Assembly (NCBI GenBank): GCA_947589125.1
Contig: CANPZZ010000003.1
Span: forward strand, 1-47,597
Length of the DNA stretch: 47,597 nt
DNA from: an uncultured Lachnospiraceae bacterium
GTDB lineage: Bacteria; Bacillota; Clostridia; Lachnospirales; Lachnospiraceae
Reading direction: 5' to 3'
Positions 24,601 through 32,495 of this stretch are shown piece after piece. The notes under the pieces were generated by a model. The model did not search any database and was not told the origin of the DNA. It worked only from the letters and a program-made list of their open reading frames with translations. The translations under genes and the position numbers were made by a program. Positions within the stretch are counted from its first letter, which is position 1, and each line of letters opens with the position of its first letter.

Positions 24601-26683
24601 ACAATCCATAGAAGGAGTATATATCCGGCAGATATGCGAGACTCAGCCCCATGGCGCTGTCCTCCGTATGAAAGGCCGGGAAAACATCCGGAACAAGTCT
24701 CCTCTTGATCTGATTCATACTCCAGAATTCCGAATTCATATAGGAATCTATATTATCTTTACTGACCGACGATGGGATCAACTGCCCGTCATAGGACAGC
24801 CATTTTTCCTTCTGCTTCTCCCAGGCCGTATTCTGCGAATAGAACTTTATCTCCGGATCGCTGCCGCCGATATCCAGCTCCATGCAGACCATGACCGTCT
24901 GGTAGACGTCCTCCGCCACTGCCTCGTCCGCCTCATCCCCGTCCATGTCCATGATATCCTTTTCTTCTGTCTCATCGCTGGTCGTCTGATTTGGATCCGC
25001 CATGGTGGCCGCCTCGTTTAACCTGGACTTATCCGACAGCTGCAACGTGAACGGGATATAAACATAATAGAACCCATCCATTACCACATTGGAAATGGTA
25101 ACCTCCCCGTTAAAGACCTTCCAATAGATCTCTTCGTGCCGGTACCAGTATGTGTCGTCGTTACTCGAGATGCCGGATTCCGCCTCGATCTGGCTGACGA
25201 TATCCTGTCTCTTCTGGAAACAGAACGTATTGATGGCAGTCGAATAATCCCGCGAAAAGATCTCACCGCCGTCCCGGTCATATACATAACCGTGGCCATT
25301 ATCAAAGATAAAATATTCCTCCGCCTTGACCAGCTTGTTGGCGCTCAGGGTTATCTCCGTCGAAGCCAGCTCGTATTTCTCCTCTCCGGTGACCTGATCC
25401 GTCGTGAGTTTCGCCGTTCTGGGAACCGAATTGGCATAGAAAACCTTATACACCCGGGTCTGGGGATCATAAGCCATCAGGACCGTAACCACATCGACTG
25501 TTTTGGAATCCGACGGTACATATGTGTCGGGCACATTCTCTTCCCCGTATCCGGCCGGGACCGTAAACTCTCCCTCGCTTGTCGGCTCGTTGAAATACCA
25601 GGTCCCATCGCTGCCTTCGTCGGACTGTGAGCTTCCTTCCCACCACTCCGACATATCGGTCGTACTGCGCGCAGCTTCCTCACGGGACGCCTGCTCCCTG
25701 GATTCCTGCTCTCTGGACGCCTGTTCCCTGGAAGCCTGCTCTCTGGATGCTTCCTCGGAAGAAACGGCTTCCCAGGAAGACTGGGCGGCAGCCGCCTCCG
25801 ATTCGACCTCTGACCAGTCCACATGGCCGATCCCTTCCGATTCCCCCGTGTCCCACCACAGATCATCAGCCCTCTGAGTGGTTTGTGCAGCCGCTGTCGT
25901 GCCGGACGGTGCGGAAGATGCGCTTTCCGGCGCGGCCGTCGTACCGCTTAAGGCCCCCGTATCCCACCAGATCTCGCCCGGATCGAAGGTATATGTCTCC
26001 TGGGCGGCAGTCGTCCCCGCCGCGGAAGACGAAGCGGCACTTTCCTCTGTCACACCCGCAAGGAATCCGCCTCCGCTTAATTCCGGTGAGGACGCGGTCT
26101 CCAGCTCCGTCTCCGTCTCAATCTGCACCGATTCCGAAACGGCCTCCGTGGGCGGCGGCGGGAGCGTCTCATCCATATCCTCATCCGCACTGGTACCCGC
26201 CGGTTCCTTCGGTACGGTACGGTCCCCCAGCATATCGATAGTAGCCGGTCCGATGGCCCCGTTATCCAGTACCTGTCCGATGTCCGGGTATCCGCGCAGC
26301 GCCTCCCATGTCTGGGCAGCGTCTCCGTATGTGATATAGCGGTCCGATCCCGGCACAAATTCCGTCATATACGCGTAAACAAATGTCCCTGCGTCCGTAT
26401 AGTCCAGCAGCTTGAAATCGAGAACCTGATCCGGATCGCTCACATGACACGGTAAAATAAAGAACGCGTCCGCTCCCTCCACATTGAACCGGTTTGCGTC
26501 CAGTTCCTGCTGGACAGAATCCATTTTATCCGAAACCTCATCGTAAAGCAGCGGAACCGTCTCCGGCTCATAGCTTTTGAAATGAAGATTCCCGTTGTAA
26601 ACAATCGAATGGCAGCCTGTGAGAAAAACACATGCCGCAGCTAAGAAGAGACAGGATGCCCTTCTCACAGATTCCATTCTCAT
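21599..26683 (-). CDS. Giant 1694-aa surface lipoprotein of the secretion locus
   Basis: The signal peptide ends in lipobox LTGC (Cys24), so the protein is anchored outside the membrane. Residues 25-160 form a small folded part. About 165-410 is a Ser/Thr/Glu/Ala-rich, wall-spanning-like stretch containing SREQA pentapeptide repeats (about six) and three Trp motifs, WWDTGA, WWDTGE and EWWEGS. A large folded body follows (about 410-1350), and the C-terminal about 300 residues are charged and coiled-coil-like. No known family is recognised. AAGGAGG lies 10 nt before the ATG. Its place next to the pilin-like gene suggests a structural or adhesive part of the machine, but this is inference. Confidence 0.8.
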   Translation of the reverse strand: MRMESVRRASCLFLAAACVFLTGCHSIVYNGNLHFKSYEPETVPLLYDEVSDKMDSVQQELDANRFNVEGADAFFILPCHVSDPDQVLDFKLLDYTDAGTFVYAYMTEFVPGSDRYITYGDAAQTWEALRGYPDIGQVLDNGAIGPATIDMLGDRTVPKEPAGTSADEDMDETLPPPPTEAVSESVQIETETELETASSPELSGGGFLAGVTEESAASSSAAGTTAAQETYTFDPGEIWWDTGALSGTTAAPESASSAPSGTTAAAQTTQRADDLWWDTGESEGIGHVDWSEVESEAAAAQSSWEAVSSEEASREQASREQASREQESREQASREEAARSTTDMSEWWEGSSQSDEGSDGTWYFNEPTSEGEFTVPAGYGEENVPDTYVPSDSKTVDVVTVLMAYDPQTRVYKVFYANSVPRTAKLTTDQVTGEEKYELASTEITLSANKLVKAEEYFIFDNGHGYVYDRDGGEIFSRDYSTAINTFCFQKRQDIVSQIEAESGISSNDDTYWYRHEEIYWKVFNGEVTISNVVMDGFYYVYIPFTLQLSDKSRLNEAATMADPNQTTSDETEEKDIMDMDGDEADEAVAEDVYQTVMVCMELDIGGSDPEIKFYSQNTAWEKQKEKWLSYDGQLIPSSVSKDNIDSYMNSEFWSMNQIKRRLVPDVFPAFHTEDSAMGLSLAYLPDIYSFYGLWSIDAGYASLLTLDDGTTRMTPISVCLRELFCNCSTYWSDDPMRTNDVFGQTVDAVMRSKYRNKSDRDSMQNFFHEFDSELIYPAALNGLALAAMGDANTKRPWLRKRYSESSVEKLCSPNSDSHLVIPWMTPGSWNAADGINASPLPYEVKTPGAEGYNKNNDNLEAILACREIALNSGTADSDTMLQYIPIRIEGRDENAKTIQYSMQPVEWTEKLTRTFKQETEEKAARTDANGNEMKDESGNVIYDVKKTTTTYTQTLDPLPLKYQFLFPAGTKLSMMMEMESAAMTAPTGEMGVVFYEDEAADEPAVDSGSDPDPYSASVSNIDSEEEETDPTSRISISIAGMDVFHDSGIKGHASDAGILYHKDGSGRETELLTLITDEGVQLYRRAGSGGAQEKDNSGRRNLNGGGILWGFLSGYVGRNLSGGSASVFVYDWSDVASERFFISSEEFATRTTNYGLNTISQAEFDNQNSAVIDGVSEEQNQVIREKLNTGAGMDALSVSNLSLLNDREIVVSSINEGLFMVNLKSHQAVSLRSGAFYSAISYQKGSSERFMLVGFDTTEYYYQPMDIVRAKCYDMDLVAENREHENMAMQAYLTTLAYNYLNRTHRIEAGQTADGQTSEPYINEAANDAEKEANEQARRLFFGTELSMQQELYKIVSSVGFGYTQRILDFTTELRQKLLTQREKLKEFYALCGLGNVSGLLDSATGMPKEVELREQEGALIHANYTSTLEHTLVTLKLSEDAIRGMASNQAEYREYRRQMQEAEKAQNKLQNSQADTYDDEFVTAKDVGLVSDRLSDDGLDYLENTDFYRAVLSDAQKAYEDDQDRKYGEVRVSWEDYMKELLNAISPDNAVNQQERSFGQFCRLAQIDVSIMSEEQEAELRDRLSEIDRVVDLELLIVEYKLKTAEYQSSPYQKEYNEFQDKNFEEETERVKAAQSAGFHEIITKLAADAEKAKLLEGTDWESEMKDIVAVCGSGIVWDPNTAELFTEESSE

Positions 26684-26831
26684 GACGGTTCTGCCTCCTT
26701 TCCATACATTCCATGTCCGGCCGCTGCTCCGGGGGAGAAGCCGCGCATCCGCACTTCTCCCCGGTACAGCTTTACGTCATCTGGCCAAACGACATAACTC
26801 TTCTGAATTCATTCGCTTACGGCGCGTCTGA

Positions 26832-27176
26832 TTACTGCGGATAAGCGATCGACGTGCCGCTGCTGCCCAAGTTGCTGTTCATCCAGCTCATCAGCGGATT
26901 CAGCATCATGTTCATCGCAGCGATCAGCACGAAGATCAGAAGAAATCCGATGATCGCGTTCTTAAGGGCGCCTTTCGCCTTCTCACGATCCTGAGGCTCT
27001 TCAGCCTTGGCAAGTTTTACGCCCAGGAATACGCAGTACAGCGTACCGAGCGCCACCACGATTCCCAGCAATGGTCCCGCCGCCATATTGATCAGCTCAA
27101 TGATGGGTTTTGCCGCTGACAGGAACGGGTTCGCCGTACTGCCTGTAAACGCGGCCATAATCATATTTTCCAGCAT
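26832..27176 (-). CDS. VirB2-like pilin or small membrane subunit
   Basis: The 114-aa protein has two hydrophobic helices (about residues 22-48 and 67-90) joined by a short polar loop with KLAKAEEPQDREKAKGALKN, the layout of VirB2/TrbC pilins. VirB2 proteins form the pilus or, in Gram-positive systems, a membrane component of the channel. The start ATG has AAGGAGG 7 nt upstream; a longer open frame upstream is not supported. It is encoded between an Ig-like anchored protein and the giant lipoprotein, inside the secretion cluster. Confidence 0.65.
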   Translation of the reverse strand: MLENMIMAAFTGSTANPFLSAAKPIIELINMAAGPLLGIVVALGTLYCVFLGVKLAKAEEPQDREKAKGALKNAIIGFLLIFVLIAAMNMMLNPLMSWMNSNLGSSGTSIAYPQ

Positions 27177-27247
27177 ACCTTTTCCTCCTTCCATCAGAGA
27201 TAATATATAGCATCGCGGCACGGAAGCGCCGCGGACTGCTATCGCAG

Positions 27248-28492
27248 TTAACGTACCCGCATACTTCTTCTCCAGTAAACGAATCCGCCGGCCAGCAGGG
27301 CCAGAAGTGCCAGTACGATCACGATCACGCTGCGGATATCGATATCCGCCGACTTCGTGACCGTAAAGTCATAGGATCTCATGTTCCCCGCCGGGTCGGA
27401 AACCTCCATATGGTACCGGCCGTTGATGCGGATGATGTTTAAGGACGCCGTCACTTCCGAATTATTGCGTTCCAGATAAATGTCTGCGCCCAGTTCCGAC
27501 GGTGAAAACGCCACATCCTCACGGATGGGCTCCCCGTCCATGGGAACGTTGAACCGGAGCATCGGCGGAGTCGTGTCCCGCACGAACTCCATACTCCAGC
27601 AGATCGTGCCTGAGGAATCCGCGTATTCCAGCGCATACCGGCCATCGCGGGTCAGCTGGATACAGTCTGTATCCGCCACATCGAGCCTCTCGCCGTCCTT
27701 TCTGGCTGAAACCAGCTTTAGGCCCATGGGCGTATTGACGCGGGACAGGCACAAATTTTCATTCTTGTACAGACGGAACGTCATTACCGCGCTGTAAGCG
27801 GTGCTTCCTCTGCTGCCCAGTTCATTGTCCCGCAGGATGATCTCATAGCCGCCCACCTCGTTGAAATCCAGTTCATCGCCGATTCCCACGATCTCCCCGT
27901 CCCGGTAGACCTGATAAACATGAAGCTTATCGTCCGCCGTGATCTGCGCGGCGCCGCGGCTCCATCCGCCCAGAGGCACATTTGTTTCAAACCACGCGCC
28001 GTCCGGAAATGAATAGCGGAACACATTCCTGTCCGCGTTCCATCTCAGATCCAGCCCGGGGTTCTTCACCTCCGTCAGATCGGGGATTTCCTCCGGCTCC
28101 ATTTCATTATATTCATTCTCGACAGTGACATAAAAACTTCCGTAGTCGCCGTCCATGGTCTCGCTTCCATAGACCCGCAGCTCATACCGGCCGGGTTCAT
28201 AGACCAGTCCGTCGGACTCGATCCGCCTTCCCGCCTGATAAAGAGCCGCATAGCAGCCGTCATACGCCTCAAACACGAAAATGGGGACCACTTCGTTCTC
28301 CTGACAGTTAACGGTAAAGGTTCCGATGCCCTCGACCTGATACTCGTAGCCGTTGCCCGCGTCCTCCGCCGACATCACACAATCGAGAGCCTGCCCTTCC
28401 GCGAAAGCCGGAACTGTATACAGCACCGCGCACAGAACCGTCAGAACGGCTGTCAGCAGGGCCGAAAGAGCCGACGGCTTTGCGGTACTCAT
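27248..28492 (-). CDS. Signal-peptide, Ig-like, C-terminally anchored surface protein (second copy)
   Basis: The 414-aa protein has a signal peptide (LTVLCAVLYTVPAFAEG), an extracellular beta-rich body, and a C-terminal Ig-like unit ending HMEVSDPAGNMRSYDFTV, followed by one membrane helix (about residues 384-404) and a short basic tail RRSMRVR. The body and tail match the larger protein at 36594-38381 in layout (SDPGDYTLTVYDEAGNYRS, helix, RQLKVR), so the two are probably paralogues. The start overlaps the previous stop as ATGA. The function is unknown; a channel-associated extracellular scaffold is plausible. Confidence 0.72.
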   Translation of the reverse strand: MSTAKPSALSALLTAVLTVLCAVLYTVPAFAEGQALDCVMSAEDAGNGYEYQVEGIGTFTVNCQENEVVPIFVFEAYDGCYAALYQAGRRIESDGLVYEPGRYELRVYGSETMDGDYGSFYVTVENEYNEMEPEEIPDLTEVKNPGLDLRWNADRNVFRYSFPDGAWFETNVPLGGWSRGAAQITADDKLHVYQVYRDGEIVGIGDELDFNEVGGYEIILRDNELGSRGSTAYSAVMTFRLYKNENLCLSRVNTPMGLKLVSARKDGERLDVADTDCIQLTRDGRYALEYADSSGTICWSMEFVRDTTPPMLRFNVPMDGEPIREDVAFSPSELGADIYLERNNSEVTASLNIIRINGRYHMEVSDPAGNMRSYDFTVTKSADIDIRSVIVIVLALLALLAGGFVYWRRSMRVR

Positions 28493-28878
28493 AATCCCGG
28501 ACTGCTCTTGGCAGCCTCCTGCCGCCTCACAGGCCGCTCCCTGCGCACGCCCGGCTGCATGCTGTTCTGTTCCGGCTGGAGTCCGGTACGGGTCCTGAGC
28601 GCATCCTGCTGCATGCCGCCCTGCTCCATCTGCATCCCTGCCTGGGCCTGCCGCGCGGGACGGGCTACCCGGCGGATCCCCTCCGCCTGCCGTTCAATCT
28701 CCTCAAGCTGGCTCAGATTGATCTTCCTGCGGTATGGGTTCACCGGCTCCTTAAGCTTCCCTTCATCCCCGCTTACGGGAGCATAGCCGGACACCCTGCG
28801 CCGTTCCTTCTCCGCCCTGAGCGCAACCATGGTCTTCTCCCACATGGCCCGGTTCTTCGGACTGTCAAAATATGCCAT
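28489..28878 (-). CDS. Small basic Met/Gln-rich protein of unknown function
   Basis: The 129-aa protein starts MAYFDSPKNRAMWEKTMVALRAEKERRR, an amphipathic helical segment, and has a middle helix NLSQLEEIERQAEGIRR. The last 50 residues are Gln/Met/Arg-rich and look disordered. There is no signal peptide or membrane helix. GAGG lies 7 nt before the ATG and the stop overlaps the following start (ATGA), so it is clearly a translated member of the operon. It might be a cytoplasmic adaptor or chaperone for the machine; nothing in the sequence proves that. Confidence 0.7.
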   Translation of the reverse strand: MAYFDSPKNRAMWEKTMVALRAEKERRRVSGYAPVSGDEGKLKEPVNPYRRKINLSQLEEIERQAEGIRRVARPARQAQAGMQMEQGGMQQDALRTRTGLQPEQNSMQPGVRRERPVRRQEAAKSSPGL

Positions 28879-28911
28879 CTCGGCACCTCGCTTCCTTCTG
28901 ATCGTCGATAT

Positions 28912-29649
28912 CTACTGCCCGTCAAGATACTGCCTGATCGCTGCATTTAAGTTACCCTGAAGCTCCGTCTGTCCCGGCGCCAGATAGAATACCGTATCCG
29001 CCTGCGGACCATTGTATATCTCTATGGCTCTGAGTCCCTGCTCCGCCAGAGCCAGAGCTTCCCGCTCGGTACAGATCAGCGCGGAGATCACATTGCCGCT
29101 GATATCCGCCGCCACGCCGGACAGATCGGTGTAATTCACCAGGTTCACGGTCTCGATGTTGGCCAGGTCAAGCCTGACGGTGTCCGGAGTCAGGGCCGAA
29201 ATACCCACATTCTCATCGGCGAACGTTACCAGGGAATCCACATACAGATTCGCCGGAGTCACCAGATAGAGACCTCTGCGCGCGTAGCTTGCCGATACCA
29301 GGTGGCCGCTTGAATAGATCTCAAGCCGTCCAAGCCGGCCGGCCGCCACGTCGATGGTTCCCGCGTCCATCTGATCCATCAGCTCCTGGGTGTCCTTCGC
29401 GTCCACATAGGTGATCTGTACGCCCAGATCCGCGGCCAGCTTATTTAAGATGGACGGTTCGATGCCCTCATAACCGCTCTTCCCCTTGGCCGCGAATACA
29501 TCCTGGCCGTCGATGATGCCCACGGTCAGCACCCCGTCGGCCACGGCGCTCACCTCCGCGGCGGTCTCATTCCGCGAACATCCCGCCAGTACCGTGACCG
29601 CCAGGGCCAGGCAGCAGGTTCCGATCAAATGCTTCGCTGTTTTTCTCAT
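28912..29649 (-). CDS. Solute-binding (SBP_bac_3-like) lipoprotein inside the secretion locus
   Basis: The 245-aa protein has a lipobox signal (VLAGC) and an extracellular family-3 binding fold: GVLTVGIIDGQDVF, GYEGIEPSILNKLAADLGVQ, then ELMDQMDAGTIDVAAGRLG. The usual amino-acid clamp residues are partly different (for example no clear Arg at the alpha-carboxylate site), so the ligand is unclear. AAGGAG lies 8 nt before the ATG; a GTG 9 nt earlier is less likely. It has no transporter partner here and sits directly after virB4, which suggests that a former binding protein was recruited as a sensor or structural part. Confidence 0.78.
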   Translation of the reverse strand: MRKTAKHLIGTCCLALAVTVLAGCSRNETAAEVSAVADGVLTVGIIDGQDVFAAKGKSGYEGIEPSILNKLAADLGVQITYVDAKDTQELMDQMDAGTIDVAAGRLGRLEIYSSGHLVSASYARRGLYLVTPANLYVDSLVTFADENVGISALTPDTVRLDLANIETVNLVNYTDLSGVAADISGNVISALICTEREALALAEQGLRAIEIYNGPQADTVFYLAPGQTELQGNLNAAIRQYLDGQ

Positions 29650-29716
29650 AATCCGCACTCCTTAAACTTATTCTTCTTGTTGCCCCGGCCGCTTAAGACC
29701 GCTCCGCCCGGCGCGC

Positions 29717-32473
29717 TTACATCGTAAACAGTTCTTCGATTCCTTCCGCCGCCACGATGTCCACGCAGGTTCTCTCCGACGGACCGGTGATGACGAAAGC
29801 GCGGCCGCGGCCATTATTGATGATATCCTCACGCTCGCTCTCATTGATGGCGCCGGACTTCTCATACAGCTTGCACAGATCGTCCATGTCGTTGGGCGCC
29901 AGCGGGAAGATGAAGGAATACTGGCTGGCGTTGATGATGGCCGTAGACTTTCTGGCCAGTTCCTCCGTTCCCACGAAGTCCTTCACGTTCTGGGTGATGA
30001 CGATCTGCATACCGTTGTACTTACGGATACGCTTTGCCAGCTGGAACATGAAATCCAGGGCGATCGGGAACTTGCTGTCGATGAATACGTGGGCCTCGTC
30101 AATGACAATGACGATCTTGCGGTTGGCTTTGTATTTTAAGTTGTAGTCCCGGTTCTTGATAACCTCGTTGTCCAGCCATTTCAGCACCAGAAGCATCTGG
30201 GCGTTGGCGATGATATTGTTCTTGTTGGCCAGCAGCGACTGGAAGTTGAACACGATAAAGTTCTCATCCGTGGAAATGCTGGACGCGCCGTTCCACAGCG
30301 CCGAGTTCCGGCCGCCCTCCGCGAACTTGGATATATAGTTTAAGAGGATAGTCAGGTTGGTCTTAATGTAGTCTCCGGAGCTGGTCTGGATATCGTTGAT
30401 GATCTTGTCGTACAGGTCGTCAAAGGTCGGATAATCCTCCGGCTGAAGCTTGCTCAGATCCGTGGTCTCATCGATCCCCCGCTGCTCATACATGCGGATC
30501 GTCATCGTATTCAGGTACTCTAAAGCGTCCGGCTCCACGCCCGGCAGGATCTGGCGGTAGAACTCCTCCAGAAACTGCAGATGGGTCGCAAAGCTGTTGG
30601 CCGTCTCGCCGCCGGCATCCTCGTCCTCATCGGCCAGCGCCGTGATGATATGGAACGGATTCAGCCGCCCCTGAGTGGCGTTGCCCACGTCGATGATCTT
30701 GCCCTGCATGTTCTTCGCCAGCTTCGTGTATTCGTTCTCCGGATCCAGGATAAAGATCTTGGAGTTCTCCGCCGCAAGCTGGGTCAGGATCGTCTTCGTC
30801 GCGTAGGACTTACCGGAACCGGACTTGCCGATGATCACCGTGTTGCTGTTGACACGGTCCTTATCCCTCTGGAAGAAATTCACGAAGGCGGGAATCCCGG
30901 CCGACTGGCCGATATAGATTCCGTTCTTATCGCTTAACGCCTTATCCACATAGGGGAAAGCCGCCGCCACCGAGTTGGAATGGATGCCCCGCTTATAGCG
31001 CTTAAACGCGTCATAGCTGGACAACTGCCCGGAGCTGTACGCCTCGAACTGCTGCATCAGCATATCCGTAACCTTGAAACCGCCTTCTGCCAGGTTCCGG
31101 CGGATCTGCTTCTTGAAAGCCAGGGCGTTGGTCTTAGGCGGCTTGCCGTTATTCCTGGCCGTAGCCTCCGACAGTTCGTAATCGTTGACCTGTATAAATG
31201 TGTTCACATTAAACAGGATCTCGTTCTCACCCTGCAGGAGCCGCATCACTTCGGAGAGGGTGTCGATATGCATATCCACTTCCATCAGCTTACTGGTCTT
31301 GCCGGTATTGTTCTGCTGCTCCCGAAGTTCATCGATGGACCGGTCCAGATCCCGGATCGCCTTGTAGCGGTCCTCCGGGGTCATCTTTAACACCACCTTG
31401 GTGCCAAGCTGATTGAAGAATTCCGCGCCCCAGGCATTGCCCACGATCATAGGATAGTCACGGAGACGGAAGTTATGGGTTATAAGGTTGTCATAGGTTA
31501 CCGTTCTTGACGAGAATTTGATCTCGTCAGGCAGGATCCAGTTCATGTACTGATCCGGCTGCAGGGATTTCACTTCCCTCTCGTCGAAACCGGATCCATA
31601 ATTATACTTAAGGAACACAGCCAGTTCCGGCCCCTTAAGCTGAACGCTCTCGATCCCGGCGGACGCCAGGGTCGCGATCGCGTTCTGGATCTGCTCCGTA
31701 ATGAGATTCCTGTCTTTATGAAGGAACATCAGATAATGCACCGGACGATAAACCTTCTCCTTGTAATTAAACGTCTCAAGCTGCGCGATCCGGTCCTGAA
31801 TGATCCCCACGCGGACCGTCAGCTCTTCGTCGGTCAGAAGGCCGTTCAGATATGCCTCCATCAGTTCCGTCTGCTTCACCTGCTCATTCTCTATAAAACC
31901 GTCATAAAGCACCGGCTGATCCAGCTTTACCATATCGATGACCTCATCCTGGGTGCAGGTCCGCAGGATCGAACCCAGGCAGCGGTCGATCGTGCTGTTC
32001 TGGCGGCTCTCACTGAAGAACCTGAACTCTACCGGCTCGATCCGCAGAACCGTAGCGCTGTAGGAATCGCCATAGCGGATGAAAGAACCTTCTATCGCGG
32101 TGAACGGCGTAATATCCTCGACGGAAAACAGGGGACCCGACGCCTTCTTCGCCTTCTTGTCCTTATCCGCACCGGCCGCGCTCTTCGCCTTCAGTTCCTG
32201 GGGCGAATGGCCTCTCTTATAGAAATGACGGTACCTGGCAAAATACCGGATCACATTGTAAAGGAGCAGGTAACCCTTATCGTCGTCAAGGGGCACGATC
32301 AGAGCGACCACCAGCACCAGCACCGCGATCAGCATGAACCATTTGCCCGGAAGGTTCGATACCAGAAGGGCCGCGCAGATACCTACGCCGACGCTGCCTA
32401 TCAGTACGTCCATCAGCTCTACGCCCTGGAACAATTCCATTCTGACCTTTGTTCTCTTGGGTATGATTCTCAT
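29717..32473 (-). CDS. virB4: VirB4-type T4SS ATPase with fused PrgI/VirB3-like N-terminus
   Basis: The 918-aa protein begins MRIIPKRTKVRMELFQGVEL followed by two membrane helices (about residues 22-60) and KGYLLLYNVIRYF, the pattern of PrgI/VirB3 subunits. After a linker comes the VirB4/CagE-type ATPase with Walker A GKSGSGKS (about 545-552), Walker B IVIVIDEAH (about 785-795), and QNVKDFVG. VirB4 powers channel assembly and substrate transfer at the inner side of the membrane. GGAGG lies 8 nt before the ATG. It follows the VirB6-like genes by 22 nt. Confidence 0.93.
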   Translation of the reverse strand: MRIIPKRTKVRMELFQGVELMDVLIGSVGVGICAALLVSNLPGKWFMLIAVLVLVVALIVPLDDDKGYLLLYNVIRYFARYRHFYKRGHSPQELKAKSAAGADKDKKAKKASGPLFSVEDITPFTAIEGSFIRYGDSYSATVLRIEPVEFRFFSESRQNSTIDRCLGSILRTCTQDEVIDMVKLDQPVLYDGFIENEQVKQTELMEAYLNGLLTDEELTVRVGIIQDRIAQLETFNYKEKVYRPVHYLMFLHKDRNLITEQIQNAIATLASAGIESVQLKGPELAVFLKYNYGSGFDEREVKSLQPDQYMNWILPDEIKFSSRTVTYDNLITHNFRLRDYPMIVGNAWGAEFFNQLGTKVVLKMTPEDRYKAIRDLDRSIDELREQQNNTGKTSKLMEVDMHIDTLSEVMRLLQGENEILFNVNTFIQVNDYELSEATARNNGKPPKTNALAFKKQIRRNLAEGGFKVTDMLMQQFEAYSSGQLSSYDAFKRYKRGIHSNSVAAAFPYVDKALSDKNGIYIGQSAGIPAFVNFFQRDKDRVNSNTVIIGKSGSGKSYATKTILTQLAAENSKIFILDPENEYTKLAKNMQGKIIDVGNATQGRLNPFHIITALADEDEDAGGETANSFATHLQFLEEFYRQILPGVEPDALEYLNTMTIRMYEQRGIDETTDLSKLQPEDYPTFDDLYDKIINDIQTSSGDYIKTNLTILLNYISKFAEGGRNSALWNGASSISTDENFIVFNFQSLLANKNNIIANAQMLLVLKWLDNEVIKNRDYNLKYKANRKIVIVIDEAHVFIDSKFPIALDFMFQLAKRIRKYNGMQIVITQNVKDFVGTEELARKSTAIINASQYSFIFPLAPNDMDDLCKLYEKSGAINESEREDIINNGRGRAFVITGPSERTCVDIVAAEGIEELFTM

Positions 32474-32495
32474 TCATTTGCCTCCTGTGATCGAT

